A DNA stretch of 29,965 nucleotides. It comes from CAZQXD01 sp964597315. Its GTDB lineage: Bacteria > Pseudomonadota > Gammaproteobacteria > Competibacterales > Competibacteraceae. This document shows, one piece after another, positions 1 through 7,347 of this stretch (position 1 is the first letter of the stretch; each line of letters opens with the position of its first letter). Where the stretch lies: positions 1 to 29,965 of the forward strand of contig CAZQXD010000053.1 of the NCBI GenBank assembly GCA_964597315.1, given 5' to 3'. Made by a program: the position numbers and the translations under genes. The notes below the pieces were generated by a model. That model ran no database searches. It saw only the letters and a program-made list of their open reading frames with translations, and was not told the origin of the DNA.

Positions 1-664
1 TCTTACGGTCAATCCATTCCTCGGGCAGCACCGGCAGCAGGATATTTTCCATCACCGCTTCCCGCAGCCGCTCTTGGGTGATGTCGGGGTCATGCTGGGT
101 GGACAGCACCACCGCCTCGATGCCCGCCACCTTGCCCGCGTCGTAGCGGAAAGTGACCTGGCTCTTGGCGTCCGGGCGCAACCAGGGCAGCACCCCGGTT
201 TTGCGCATCTCCGCTTGGCGTTGCACCAGCCGATGGGCATAGGTGATGGGGGCGGGCATCAGCACGTCGGTTTCGTTGGTGGCGTAGCCGAACATGAGGC
301 CTTGGTCGCCAGCCCCTTGTTCCTCGGGGGCCTGGCGGTCCACGCCCATGGCGATATCCCCGGACTGCTTGCCCACGCAGGACAGCACCGCGCAGGTGGC
401 GCCGTCAAAGCCCACGTCGGAGCTGTTATAGCCAATGCCGGTAACGGTTTCCCGCACCAGGTCATCCAGGTCCACCCAGGCGGAAGTGGTAATCTCCCCG
501 GCGATGACCACCATGCCGGTCTTGATCAGGGTTTCGCAGGCGACCCGGGACTGGGGGTCTTTGGCCAGCAGGATGTCCAGTACGGCGTCCGAAATCTGAT
601 CAGCGATCTTGTCCGGGTGGCCCTCGGAAACGGATTCGGAAGTAAAGAGGTAGTTTTCGAGCAT
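1..664 (-). CDS. metK: S-adenosylmethionine synthetase, N-terminal part (C-terminus outside window)
   Basis: Makes S-adenosylmethionine from methionine and ATP in the cytoplasm. Translation of the minus strand from the ATG at 664 gives MLENYLFTSESVSEGHPDK, the typical MetK start with the ATP-binding GHPDK motif at residues 15-19. Further on come GYNSSDVGFDGATC and the loop segment GDQGLMFGYA. The frame stays open to base 1, so about 221 codons of a protein normally near 390 residues are present and the rest lies to the left. GAGGA just before the ATG is a good ribosome binding site. The gene is divergent from the thioredoxin-like gene at 917, and a strong hairpin (716-744) sits in its leader. 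Identity is certain; only the window edge makes it partial. Confidence 0.97.
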   Translation of the reverse strand, partial: MLENYLFTSESVSEGHPDKIADQISDAVLDILLAKDPQSRVACETLIKTGMVVIAGEITTSAWVDLDDLVRETVTGIGYNSSDVGFDGATCAVLSCVGKQSGDIAMGVDRQAPEEQGAGDQGLMFGYATNETDVLMPAPITYAHRLVQRQAEMRKTGVLPWLRPDAKSQVTFRYDAGKVAGIEAVVLSTQHDPDITQERLREAVMENILLPVLPEEWIDRK

Positions 665-715
665 TATCGTCCTCGGATACAGCAATCCCGGTGTTCGGGG
701 CAGACAGTTAAACGC

Positions 716-744
716 CGCCGCTACACCCGGCGGGGGTAGCGGCG
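716..744 (-). promoter_or_regulatory. Strong hairpin in the metK 5' leader
   Basis: CGCCGCTAC (716-724) pairs perfectly with GTAGCGGCG (736-744). Inside, CCC (726-728) pairs with GGG (732-734), leaving a 3-base loop. On the minus strand it lies 52-80 nt upstream of the metK start and is followed by a weak GTTT. It does not match a SAM or SAH riboswitch that I recognise. It could be an attenuator, an mRNA-stabilising stem or a structured promoter-proximal element. Confidence 0.4.
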
Positions 745-916
745 ACCGGTTGGTTCCAAGCGCAGGGAGTGTACCCGGAAACCCCGGCATTTTCATCTGA
801 ATGGCGCTTAAACCAAGGTGAATGATACGGTTATATTAAGCGTCCCGGGACCAGTGGCAGGCTATGCTACAGTTGTTTACACGCAATGACCCCACAACGA
901 TTAGGAGGTGAGTCCC

Positions 917-1474
917 ATGGTCAGCCTGGAAACCCCGGTCTGTGACTTCGGCGCCCCCGCCGTGGATTTTTCCCTGCCCGGTGTGGACGGTAAGGTTTGG
1001 ACGCTACAGGAGTGCGCCGGACCCAACGGGGTGTTGGTGATGTTTATTTGCAACCACTGCCCCTATGTCAAGGCGGTGCGCGAGCGCCTGGTTCGGGACA
1101 CCCGGGAGTTGCTGGACCATGGCGTCGGCAGCGTGGCTATCATGGCCAACGACCCTGCCGACTATCCCGAGGACTCCTTCGAGAACATGCGCAAGGTGGC
1201 GCGTGAGTTCCATTTCCCGTTCCCCTACCTGCTGGACGAGTCCCAGGCCGTGGCCAAAGCCTACGGGGCCGTATGTACCCCAGATTTCTTCGGCTATAAC
1301 AAAAATCTGCAACTTCAGTACCGGGGTCGGTTGGACGCCAGCCGCAAGGATGCCGGGCCGGCCGATGCCCACCGTGAGCTGTTCGAGGCCATGGTCCGGG
1401 TGGCCGAGACCGGCCAGGGACCACGGGAGCAAGTCCCCAGCATGGGCTGTTCCATCAAGTGGCGGGAGGGCTAG
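917..1474 (+). CDS. Thioredoxin-like (AhpC/TSA-type redoxin) protein with CNHC active site
   Basis: A 185-residue cytoplasmic thioredoxin-fold protein without a signal peptide. The redox motif is C45-N-H-C48 in FICNHCPYV. Two further cysteines sit in conserved-looking contexts: GAVCTPDFFG (C120) and MGCSIKW near the C-terminus (C178). This pattern is that of a widespread redoxin family whose substrates are mostly unknown. The start was placed at ATG 917 because AGGAGGT (903-909) lies 7 nt upstream; the GTG at 908 overlaps that ribosome binding site and is unlikely. It is the first gene of a same-strand run with tkt, gap and pgk, about 114 bp before tkt, so a redox role beside carbon metabolism is possible but only an inference. 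Confidence 0.85.
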   Translation: MVSLETPVCDFGAPAVDFSLPGVDGKVWTLQECAGPNGVLVMFICNHCPYVKAVRERLVRDTRELLDHGVGSVAIMANDPADYPEDSFENMRKVAREFHFPFPYLLDESQAVAKAYGAVCTPDFFGYNKNLQLQYRGRLDASRKDAGPADAHRELFEAMVRVAETGQGPREQVPSMGCSIKWREG

Positions 1475-1588
1475 AGCGCCAGCCGCCGTTATCCATTGGT
1501 TGCCTCGGCCGATGTTCCCTATAATCTCGCAGTTTTCAACTTGTCCGCCCCCTGTAACCATTTCGTGATACGCCATAGGAGAACACCG

Positions 1589-3583
1589 ATGCCCTCGCGC
1601 AGAGAACTGGCCAATGCCATCCGTGCCCTGAGTATGGACGCCGTGCAACAGGCGAACTCGGGCCATCCGGGCGCCCCCATGGGCATGGCGGACATTGCCG
1701 AGGTGTTGTGGAACGATTTTCTGCGCCACAACCCCGCCAACCCCCACTGGGTGGACCGGGATCGCTTCGTGCTGTCCAACGGCCATGGCTCCATGCTGCT
1801 ATACGCCCTGCTGCATCTGAGCGGTTATAAGTTGCCCGTGGAGGAACTGCGTAACTTCCGGCAACTGGGGTCCAAAACCCCCGGCCACCCGGAGCGGGGC
1901 TATGCCCCCGGGGTGGAAACCACCACCGGTCCCCTAGGTCAGGGTCTGGCCAATGCCGTGGGCCTGGCCATCGCCGAGCGCACCCTTGCGTTACAGTTCA
2001 ACCAGTCTGGCCACAAGATCGTCGATCACCATACCTATGTGTTCATGGGCGATGGCTGCCTGATGGAGGGCATCTCCCACGAAGCCTGCTCTCTGGCCGG
2101 CACCCTGGGACTGAGCAAGCTTATCGGCTTCTATGACGACAACGGCATTTCCATCGACGGGGATGTCACCGGCTGGTTCACCGACGATACCCCCGGGCGC
2201 TTCGAGGCTTACGGCTGGCACGTGATTCGGGGCGTGGACGGTCACGACGCCCAGGCCATCAAGCTGGCCGTGGAGCAGGCCCAGGCCGTCACCGACCGCC
2301 CCTCCTTGATTTGTTGCAAGACCGTGATCGGCTGGGGCGCTCCCAACAAAGCCGGCAGTCACGATGTGCATGGCGCCCCCTTGGGGGCCAAGGAAGTGGC
2401 CGCAGCCCGGGAGCATATGGGCTGGACCCATGAGCCGTTCGTCATCCCCGAGGCCATCTACGACGCCTGGGACGGATACAGCAAGGGCCAGGCCCTGGAG
2501 AAGGTCTGGCAGGAGCAGTTCGAGGTCTACGAGCAGGACTTCCCGGAACTGGCCGCCGAGTTCAAACGACGCCTGTCCGGGGAGTTGCCTTCGGACTGGG
2601 AGGCCCAGGCCGAGGCGTTTATCCAGCATGCCGAGGAGAAGGCCGAGAACATCGCCTCCCGCTCCGCCTCCCAACAGGCCCTGAATGTTTATTGCCCGAT
2701 CCTGCCGGAATTGTTGGGCGGCTCTGCGGACCTGTCACCCTCCAATAACACCACCTGGGGCGGCTCGGTGGTCATGGACCGGGGCGACACCGTGGGCAAT
2801 TATCTTCACTATGGGGTGCGGGAATTCGGCATGGCGGCGGTGATGAACGGCATCGCCCTGCACGGGGGGTTCATTCCCTACGGCGGCACCTTCTTGGTGT
2901 TTTCCGACTATGCCCGCAACGCCCTGCGTATGGCCGCCATCATGGGCCTGCGCAGTTTGTTCGTACTCACCCATGACTCCATCGGCCTGGGGGAAGATGG
3001 TCCCACCCACCAGCCCGTGGAACACTTGTGGTCGCTGCGGTTGATTCCCGGCATGTCCCTGTGGCGGCCTTGTGACGCCGTGGAATCGGCGGTGGCCTGG
3101 AAAGTCGCCGTGGAGCGGGCCGACGGCCCCAGTTGTCTGGTGTTTTCTCGCCAGAAACTGCCTCACCAGAACCGTGATCAACTACAACTTGCCAACATTC
3201 GTCGCGGCGCCTATGTCTTAAGGGATTGCGAAAGCGAACCGGAGGCTATACTTATCGCAACCGGTTCGGAGGTCTCCTTGGCCATGGGCGCGGCGGCCGA
3301 GTTGGAAAGCCGTGGCCGCCGGGTACGGGTGGTGTCCATGCCTTCGGTGGACACCTTCGAAGCCCAGGACGCCGCCTACCGTGAGTCGGTACTCCCGGCC
3401 GCCGTCAGCCGCCGGGTGGTGGTCGAGGCCGGCGTTACGGCGCCCTGGTACCGCTATGCGGGCCTGGGAGGCCGAGTCATTGGTCTGGACCGTTTCGGCG
3501 AGTCGGCCCCGGGCAACACGTTGCTGGCACACTTCGGCTTCACCGCCGATAATGTAGTCCAGGTCGTGGAGACGCTTTTCTAG
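1589..3583 (+). CDS. tkt: Transketolase
   Basis: Thiamine-diphosphate enzyme that moves two-carbon ketol units between sugar phosphates in the pentose phosphate pathway and the Calvin cycle. It is 664 residues, the normal bacterial length. Visible motifs are the N-terminal ANAIRALSMDAVQQANSGHP, the TPP/Mg signature beginning MGDGCLMEGISHEA and ending in YDDNGISIDG, and the pyrimidine-domain segment FVLTHDSIGLGEDGPTHQP. The start at 1589 follows AGGAG (1577-1581) by 7 nt. An in-frame extension back to 1496 is not conserved in sequence character and was not used. It is followed 38 bp later by gap and then pgk, an order often seen with Calvin-cycle or glycolytic clusters. Confidence 0.97.
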   Translation: MPSRRELANAIRALSMDAVQQANSGHPGAPMGMADIAEVLWNDFLRHNPANPHWVDRDRFVLSNGHGSMLLYALLHLSGYKLPVEELRNFRQLGSKTPGHPERGYAPGVETTTGPLGQGLANAVGLAIAERTLALQFNQSGHKIVDHHTYVFMGDGCLMEGISHEACSLAGTLGLSKLIGFYDDNGISIDGDVTGWFTDDTPGRFEAYGWHVIRGVDGHDAQAIKLAVEQAQAVTDRPSLICCKTVIGWGAPNKAGSHDVHGAPLGAKEVAAAREHMGWTHEPFVIPEAIYDAWDGYSKGQALEKVWQEQFEVYEQDFPELAAEFKRRLSGELPSDWEAQAEAFIQHAEEKAENIASRSASQQALNVYCPILPELLGGSADLSPSNNTTWGGSVVMDRGDTVGNYLHYGVREFGMAAVMNGIALHGGFIPYGGTFLVFSDYARNALRMAAIMGLRSLFVLTHDSIGLGEDGPTHQPVEHLWSLRLIPGMSLWRPCDAVESAVAWKVAVERADGPSCLVFSRQKLPHQNRDQLQLANIRRGAYVLRDCESEPEAILIATGSEVSLAMGAAAELESRGRRVRVVSMPSVDTFEAQDAAYRESVLPAAVSRRVVVEAGVTAPWYRYAGLGGRVIGLDRFGESAPGNTLLAHFGFTADNVVQVVETLF

Positions 3584-3621
3584 GTTAATCAACCACCATC
3601 AGCAGGTAACGGGAGCAAGTC

Positions 3622-4632
3622 ATGGCGATCAAAATTGCTATCAACGGTTACGGACGCATCGGCCGCAATGTGCTGCGAGCCCTCTACGAATATCAACGCA
3701 CCGATGAAATCCAGATCGTCGCCATCAACGATCTGGGCAACGCCGACACCAACGCCCACCTGACCCGCTACGACACGGTGCATGGCCGGTTCGCCGGGGA
3801 CGTGGTCGTGGATGGGGATTCCATGGTGGTCAACGGCGACCGCATCCGGGTCCTGGCGGTGCGTAATCCCGCCGAACTGCCCTGGTCGGAGCTAGGGGTG
3901 GACGTGGTCTACGAATGCACCGGCCTGTTTACGAGCAAGGAGAAGGCCAGCGCCCACCTGAGCGCCGGTGCCAAGAAGGTCATCATCTCCGCCCCCGGTG
4001 GCAAGGATGTGGACGCCACCGTGGTCTACGGGGTCAACCACCAGTCCCTCAAAAGCTCGGATACGGTCATCTCCAACGCCTCCTGCACCACCAACTGCCT
4101 GGCGCCCATGGTTAAGCCCCTGCATGATCAGATCGGCTTGGTATCGGGGTTGATGACCACCATTCACTCCTTCACCAACGACCAGGTACTCACCGACGTC
4201 TACCACTCGGATCTACGCCGGGCGCGCTCGGCGGTGATGTCCATGATCCCCACCAAGACCGGCGCCGCAGCGGCCGTGGGCCTGGTGCTGCCGGAGCTGA
4301 ACGGGCTGCTAGACGGCTTCGCGGTGCGGGTGCCTACCATCAACGTGTCCCTGGTGGACTTGTCCTTCATCGCCCAGCGAGAGACCAGCAAGGACGAGGT
4401 GAACAGCATCCTCAAGGCGGCCTCCGAAGGAGAGCTCAAAGGCGTTCTGGCCTATAACGACAAACCCCTGGTGTCCATGGACTTCAACCATGATCCGGCC
4501 TCCAGCACCTTCGACGCTTCCCAGACCAAGGTCATCGGCAAGCTGGTCAAGGTGCTGTCCTGGTACGACAACGAGTGGGGCTTCTCCAACCGCATGCTGG
4601 ACACCACTCTGGCCCTGATGAACGCCAAATAA
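3622..4632 (+). CDS. gap: Glyceraldehyde-3-phosphate dehydrogenase, type I
   Basis: Phosphorylating GAPDH interconverting glyceraldehyde 3-phosphate and 1,3-bisphosphoglycerate; 336 residues, standard length. The N-terminal Rossmann motif INGYGRIGRNVLRA starts at residue 7. The catalytic cysteine is C155 in SNASCTTNCLAP and the partner histidine is H182 in TTIHSFTNDQ. The cofactor loop reads AINDLGNADTNAHLTRYD, resembling the GapA/CbbG branch rather than erythrose-4-phosphate dehydrogenase. GGGAG (3611-3615) precedes the ATG. It lies between tkt and pgk, so it could serve either glycolysis or CO2 fixation; cofactor preference cannot be settled by eye. A hairpin directly downstream may reduce read-through into pgk. 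Confidence 0.97.
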   Translation: MAIKIAINGYGRIGRNVLRALYEYQRTDEIQIVAINDLGNADTNAHLTRYDTVHGRFAGDVVVDGDSMVVNGDRIRVLAVRNPAELPWSELGVDVVYECTGLFTSKEKASAHLSAGAKKVIISAPGGKDVDATVVYGVNHQSLKSSDTVISNASCTTNCLAPMVKPLHDQIGLVSGLMTTIHSFTNDQVLTDVYHSDLRRARSAVMSMIPTKTGAAAAVGLVLPELNGLLDGFAVRVPTINVSLVDLSFIAQRETSKDEVNSILKAASEGELKGVLAYNDKPLVSMDFNHDPASSTFDASQTKVIGKLVKVLSWYDNEWGFSNRMLDTTLALMNAK

Positions 4633-4652
4633 GGCCTATAAATCCTTTCCAC

Positions 4653-4680
4653 AAGGGCGGCCGCAGGTCGCCCTTTTGTT
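4653..4680 (+). terminator. Terminator-like hairpin between gap and pgk
   Basis: AAGGGCG (4653-4659) and CGCCCTT (4669-4675) form a 7-bp stem with a 9-nt loop, followed by TTGTT. It has the shape of a rho-independent terminator but lies inside a same-strand run, 14 bp before pgk. It may cause partial termination or act as an mRNA processing site. Confidence 0.6.
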
Positions 4681-4693
4681 CTGGGAGACTTTC

Positions 4694-5869
4694 ATGGCCA
4701 TTCTGAAAATGACCGACTTGGATCTTGCCGGCAAGCGGGTGCTGATCCGCGAGGATCTGAACGTGCCTGTCAAGGACGGCAAGGTCACCAGTGACGCCCG
4801 CATCCGCGCCGCCTTGCCCACCCTCCAACAGGCCCTGGAGGCCGGAGCGCGGGTGATGATCATGTCCCATCTGGGGCGGCCCACCGCCGGGGAATACGAT
4901 GAGAAATTCTCTTTGGCCCCGGTGGCGGCGCACCTGTCGGACTTGCTGGGCCAGGAAGTGCCCCTGGTGCAGCAGTGGATCGACGGGGTGGAAGTGGAGC
5001 CGGGGGAGGCGGTGCTGTGTGAAAACACCCGGTTCCTGAAAGGCGAAAAAAAGGATGACGAGGGTCTGGCCCGGAAGATGGCGGCCCTCTGTGATATTTA
5101 TGTGATGGACGCCTTCGGCACCGCCCACCGGGCCGAAGCCTCTACCCACGGGGCTGGTCTGTACGCCCCTACGGCCTGCGCCGGTCCCTTGCTGGCCGCC
5201 GAGCTGGAGGCCCTGGGCAAGGCCCTGGCGAACCCCAAGCGACCGCTGCTGGCCATCGTCGGCGGCTCCAAGGTCTCCACCAAGCTCACCGTCCTGGAAT
5301 CCCTGTCCGGGGTGGTGGATCAGCTTATCGTCGGCGGCGGCATCGCCAACACCTTTATCGCCGCCGCCGGCCATAAAGTGGGTAAATCCCTGTACGAGCC
5401 GGACCTGGTGGGGGAGGCCAAGCGGCTGATGGAAGCAGCCCACAGCCGGGGCGGGGAGATTCCCGTGCCGGTGGACGTGGTCTGCGCCAAGGAATTCGCC
5501 GAAACCGCCGCAGCCACCGTCAAGTCCGTGCACGAGGTGGCCGACGATGAGATGATTCTGGACATCGGCCCGGAGACCGCCCAGCGTTTCGCCGCGCTGT
5601 TGGCCGCCGCTGGCACCGTGGTCTGGAACGGCCCGGTGGGGGTATTCGAATTCGACCAGTTCGGGGGTGGCACCAAGACCCTGTCCATGGCCATCGCCGA
5701 GTCGGACGCCTTCTCCATCGCCGGGGGCGGCGACACCCTGGCAGCCATCGACAAATACGGCATCGCCGAGCAGGTGTCCTATATTTCCACCGGCGGCGGC
5801 GCCTTTCTGGAATTCCTGGAGGGCAAGACCCTGCCGGCGGTAGCCATGCTGGAGAAACGAGCCAGGTAG
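4694..5869 (+). CDS. pgk: Phosphoglycerate kinase
   Basis: Transfers phosphate between 1,3-bisphosphoglycerate and ADP in glycolysis, or the reverse in the Calvin cycle; monomeric cytoplasmic enzyme. It is 391 residues, close to the 387 of E. coli. Motifs: REDLNVPVKDG and DARIRAALPTL in the substrate domain, MSHLGRP, GGSKVSTK, and the nucleotide-binding GGGDT near the C-terminus. The start at 4694 follows GGGAG (4683-4687); the upstream in-frame codons from 4676 overlap the hairpin and were excluded. pyk and fba, which often follow in related clusters, are not here; a long inverted repeat closes the unit instead. Confidence 0.97.
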   Translation: MAILKMTDLDLAGKRVLIREDLNVPVKDGKVTSDARIRAALPTLQQALEAGARVMIMSHLGRPTAGEYDEKFSLAPVAAHLSDLLGQEVPLVQQWIDGVEVEPGEAVLCENTRFLKGEKKDDEGLARKMAALCDIYVMDAFGTAHRAEASTHGAGLYAPTACAGPLLAAELEALGKALANPKRPLLAIVGGSKVSTKLTVLESLSGVVDQLIVGGGIANTFIAAAGHKVGKSLYEPDLVGEAKRLMEAAHSRGGEIPVPVDVVCAKEFAETAAATVKSVHEVADDEMILDIGPETAQRFAALLAAAGTVVWNGPVGVFEFDQFGGGTKTLSMAIAESDAFSIAGGGDTLAAIDKYGIAEQVSYISTGGGAFLEFLEGKTLPAVAMLEKRAR

Positions 5870-5936
5870 CGTTCTAGCCACGGACTTGTTAGAAGGCTTA
5901 CAGCCGCCCCAGGCGCCGCTTGTTCTTCTCGGACCC

Positions 5937-5971
5937 ATGCCCACAGCATACCGAGGCGATGCTGTGGGCAT
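5937..5971. terminator. 13-bp perfect inverted repeat downstream of pgk
   Basis: ATGCCCACAGCAT (5937-5949) is repeated as its exact reverse complement at 5959-5971 with a 9-nt loop. It probably ends the tkt-gap-pgk transcript, although the following TCTTG is a poor U-tract. Confidence 0.55.
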
Positions 5972-6025
5972 TCTTGCGTGTCTTGACGTAGAATCCGCCG
6001 AACTCTTGTTCACTTTACATTATCC

Positions 6026-6619
6026 ATGAGCGCCCACATCAAACGAATCTGCGTCTATTGTGGCTCCAACTCAGGGGCTAACCCCGCCTACCACGCCGCC
6101 GCCCGCCGTTTGGGCGAGACCCTGGCCGAGCGCGGCATCGGCTTGGTCTACGGCGGGGCCAGCGTCGGCCTGATGGGGGTGGTGGCGGACGCCGCCCTGG
6201 CCCGGGGCGGGGAGGTGATCGGGGTGTTGCCGGAGGTACTCAAGCGTAAGGAAGTCGCCCATCCCGGCTTATCGGCACTGCATATCGTCGGTTCCATGCA
6301 CGAGCGCAAGGCCCTGATGGCCGAACTGTCCGACGCCTTTATTGCCCTGCCTGGGGGGCTGGGCACCTTGGAGGAACTGTTCGAGATCCTCACCTGGGCG
6401 CTTTTGGGCCTACACCGCAAGCCCTGCGGGCTGCTCAATATAGAGGGTTATTACGATGGCCTGGCGGCGTTTCTGGAACGGGCCGTGAGCGATGGCTTTG
6501 TGCGCCGCAAACACCGGGAGCTGTTGCTGGTGGAGAAGTCGGAGGAGGCGCTGCTGGATGGTTTCGCCTGCTACCGGCCCCTGAACACCTCCAAGTGGAT
6601 AGAACTCAACAATACCTGA
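6026..6619 (+). CDS. LOG-family nucleotide 5'-monophosphate phosphoribohydrolase
   Basis: A 197-residue protein of the LOG (lysine-decarboxylase-like, cytokinin-riboside-monophosphate phosphoribohydrolase) family. The family hydrolyses nucleoside monophosphates to base and ribose 5-phosphate; the physiological substrate here is unknown. The fold signature starts with ICVYCGSNSGANPAY and LVYGGASVGLMGVVAD. The diagnostic PGGxGTxxE motif is present as ALPGGLGTLEELFE around residue 112. No clear ribosome binding site precedes the ATG at 6026, so a leaderless or weakly initiated mRNA is possible. It is followed at 18 bp by the RlpA-like gene and likely shares its transcript. Despite older naming it lacks features of a true lysine decarboxylase. 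Confidence 0.9.
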   Translation: MSAHIKRICVYCGSNSGANPAYHAAARRLGETLAERGIGLVYGGASVGLMGVVADAALARGGEVIGVLPEVLKRKEVAHPGLSALHIVGSMHERKALMAELSDAFIALPGGLGTLEELFEILTWALLGLHRKPCGLLNIEGYYDGLAAFLERAVSDGFVRRKHRELLLVEKSEEALLDGFACYRPLNTSKWIELNNT

Positions 6620-6637
6620 AGCCAAGAGGGCGTTTTT

Positions 6638-7012
6638 ATGAATTTGCCGACCAATGCTGTTATCCCCGTCCTGCTGGCTGGCCTGCTGGGCTTCGCCGCC
6701 CCGGCCATGTCAGCCGAACAGGGGGTCCAGACCGGCACTGCATCCTATTACAGCAATGTCTTCCAAGGCCGACGCACCGCCAGCGGCGAGCGCTACGACA
6801 AAAACCAGCTCACCGCCGCCCATAGACGCCTGCCTTTCGGCACCCGGGTCAGGGTCACCAACCTCAAAAACGACAAAAGCATCGTGGTGAAGATCAACGA
6901 CCGGATGGCCACTCACGGTCCCCATCTCATCGACTTGTCTCGGCGGGGCGCCAAGGAGCTGGGCTTTCTGAAAGCGGGCATTACCAAGGTGCGCCTGCAA
7001 ATACTCAAGTGA
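6638..7012 (+). CDS. Short RlpA-like double-psi beta-barrel protein, exported
   Basis: A 124-residue exported protein. An N-terminal signal peptide (hydrophobic VIPVLLAGLLGFAAPA, cleavage near residues 23-26) precedes an RlpA-type double-psi beta-barrel. The domain starts with GTASYYSNVFQGRRTASGE and continues through LPFGTRVRVTNLKN and VVKINDRMATHGPHLIDLS, all matching RlpA. RlpA proteins are lytic transglycosylases acting on denuded septal peptidoglycan. This one lacks the lipobox cysteine and the C-terminal SPOR domain of classical RlpA, so it would be a free periplasmic form without that glycan-targeting module. GAGGG (6626-6630) precedes the ATG. Neighbours LOG and YcgL are close on the same strand but give no functional hint. 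Confidence 0.87.
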   Translation: MNLPTNAVIPVLLAGLLGFAAPAMSAEQGVQTGTASYYSNVFQGRRTASGERYDKNQLTAAHRRLPFGTRVRVTNLKNDKSIVVKINDRMATHGPHLIDLSRRGAKELGFLKAGITKVRLQILK

Positions 7013-7021
7013 TCCCCTGTC

Positions 7022-7264
7022 ATGTTTTGTGTTATCTACAAAAGCCGCAAGCGCCAAGACACCTACTTGTTTCTGACGGCGCGGGATGACTTCACCCGGG
7101 TGCCGGAACCGCTCTTGAAACTGGTGGGCGAAACGGTCCACGTCATGGACTTGGAGCTGACCCCGGAACGGCGCCTGGCCCAGGCCGATACCACCGAGGT
7201 TATGGATCGGCTGCGGGAGCAGGGCTGGTACCTGCAACTGCCGCCCCCGTCCGGTTTACACTGA
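7022..7264 (+). CDS. ycgL: YcgL-domain protein
   Basis: An 80-residue protein of the gammaproteobacterial YcgL family. It matches the E. coli protein along its length: MFCVIYKSRKRQDTYLFL at the start, DDFTRVPEPLLKL in the middle and REQGWYLQLPPP at the end. The family is a small alpha/beta fold; its biochemical role is not established (in E. coli ycgL neighbours the minC-division region, which does not prove a link). It begins 9 bp after the RlpA-like gene stops and has no obvious ribosome binding site, so translation may be coupled to that gene. Useful as a lineage marker for Gammaproteobacteria. Confidence 0.92.
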   Translation: MFCVIYKSRKRQDTYLFLTARDDFTRVPEPLLKLVGETVHVMDLELTPERRLAQADTTEVMDRLREQGWYLQLPPPSGLH

Positions 7265-7347
7265 ACTGTACCGCTGCTGTATCTTGCCGGGATGGCCGGA
7301 TTTAAGGTTAGCTATGCTCATGGCCAGGCCACCCCGGGACCACCCTC

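Noticed and set aside
74..739. 221-residue open frame on the plus strand opposite metK
   Set aside because: The minus strand encodes clear MetK motifs in this interval; the plus-strand frame is its shadow.
1004..1786. 260-residue open frame on the minus strand across the redoxin/tkt boundary
   Set aside because: It spans two well-supported plus-strand genes and has low-complexity His/Gly-rich translation.
4547..6013. 488-residue open frame on the minus strand opposite pgk
   Set aside because: It is antisense to an unambiguous pgk and is a by-product of GC-rich codon use; the translation is rich in Gly, His and Gln with no domain.
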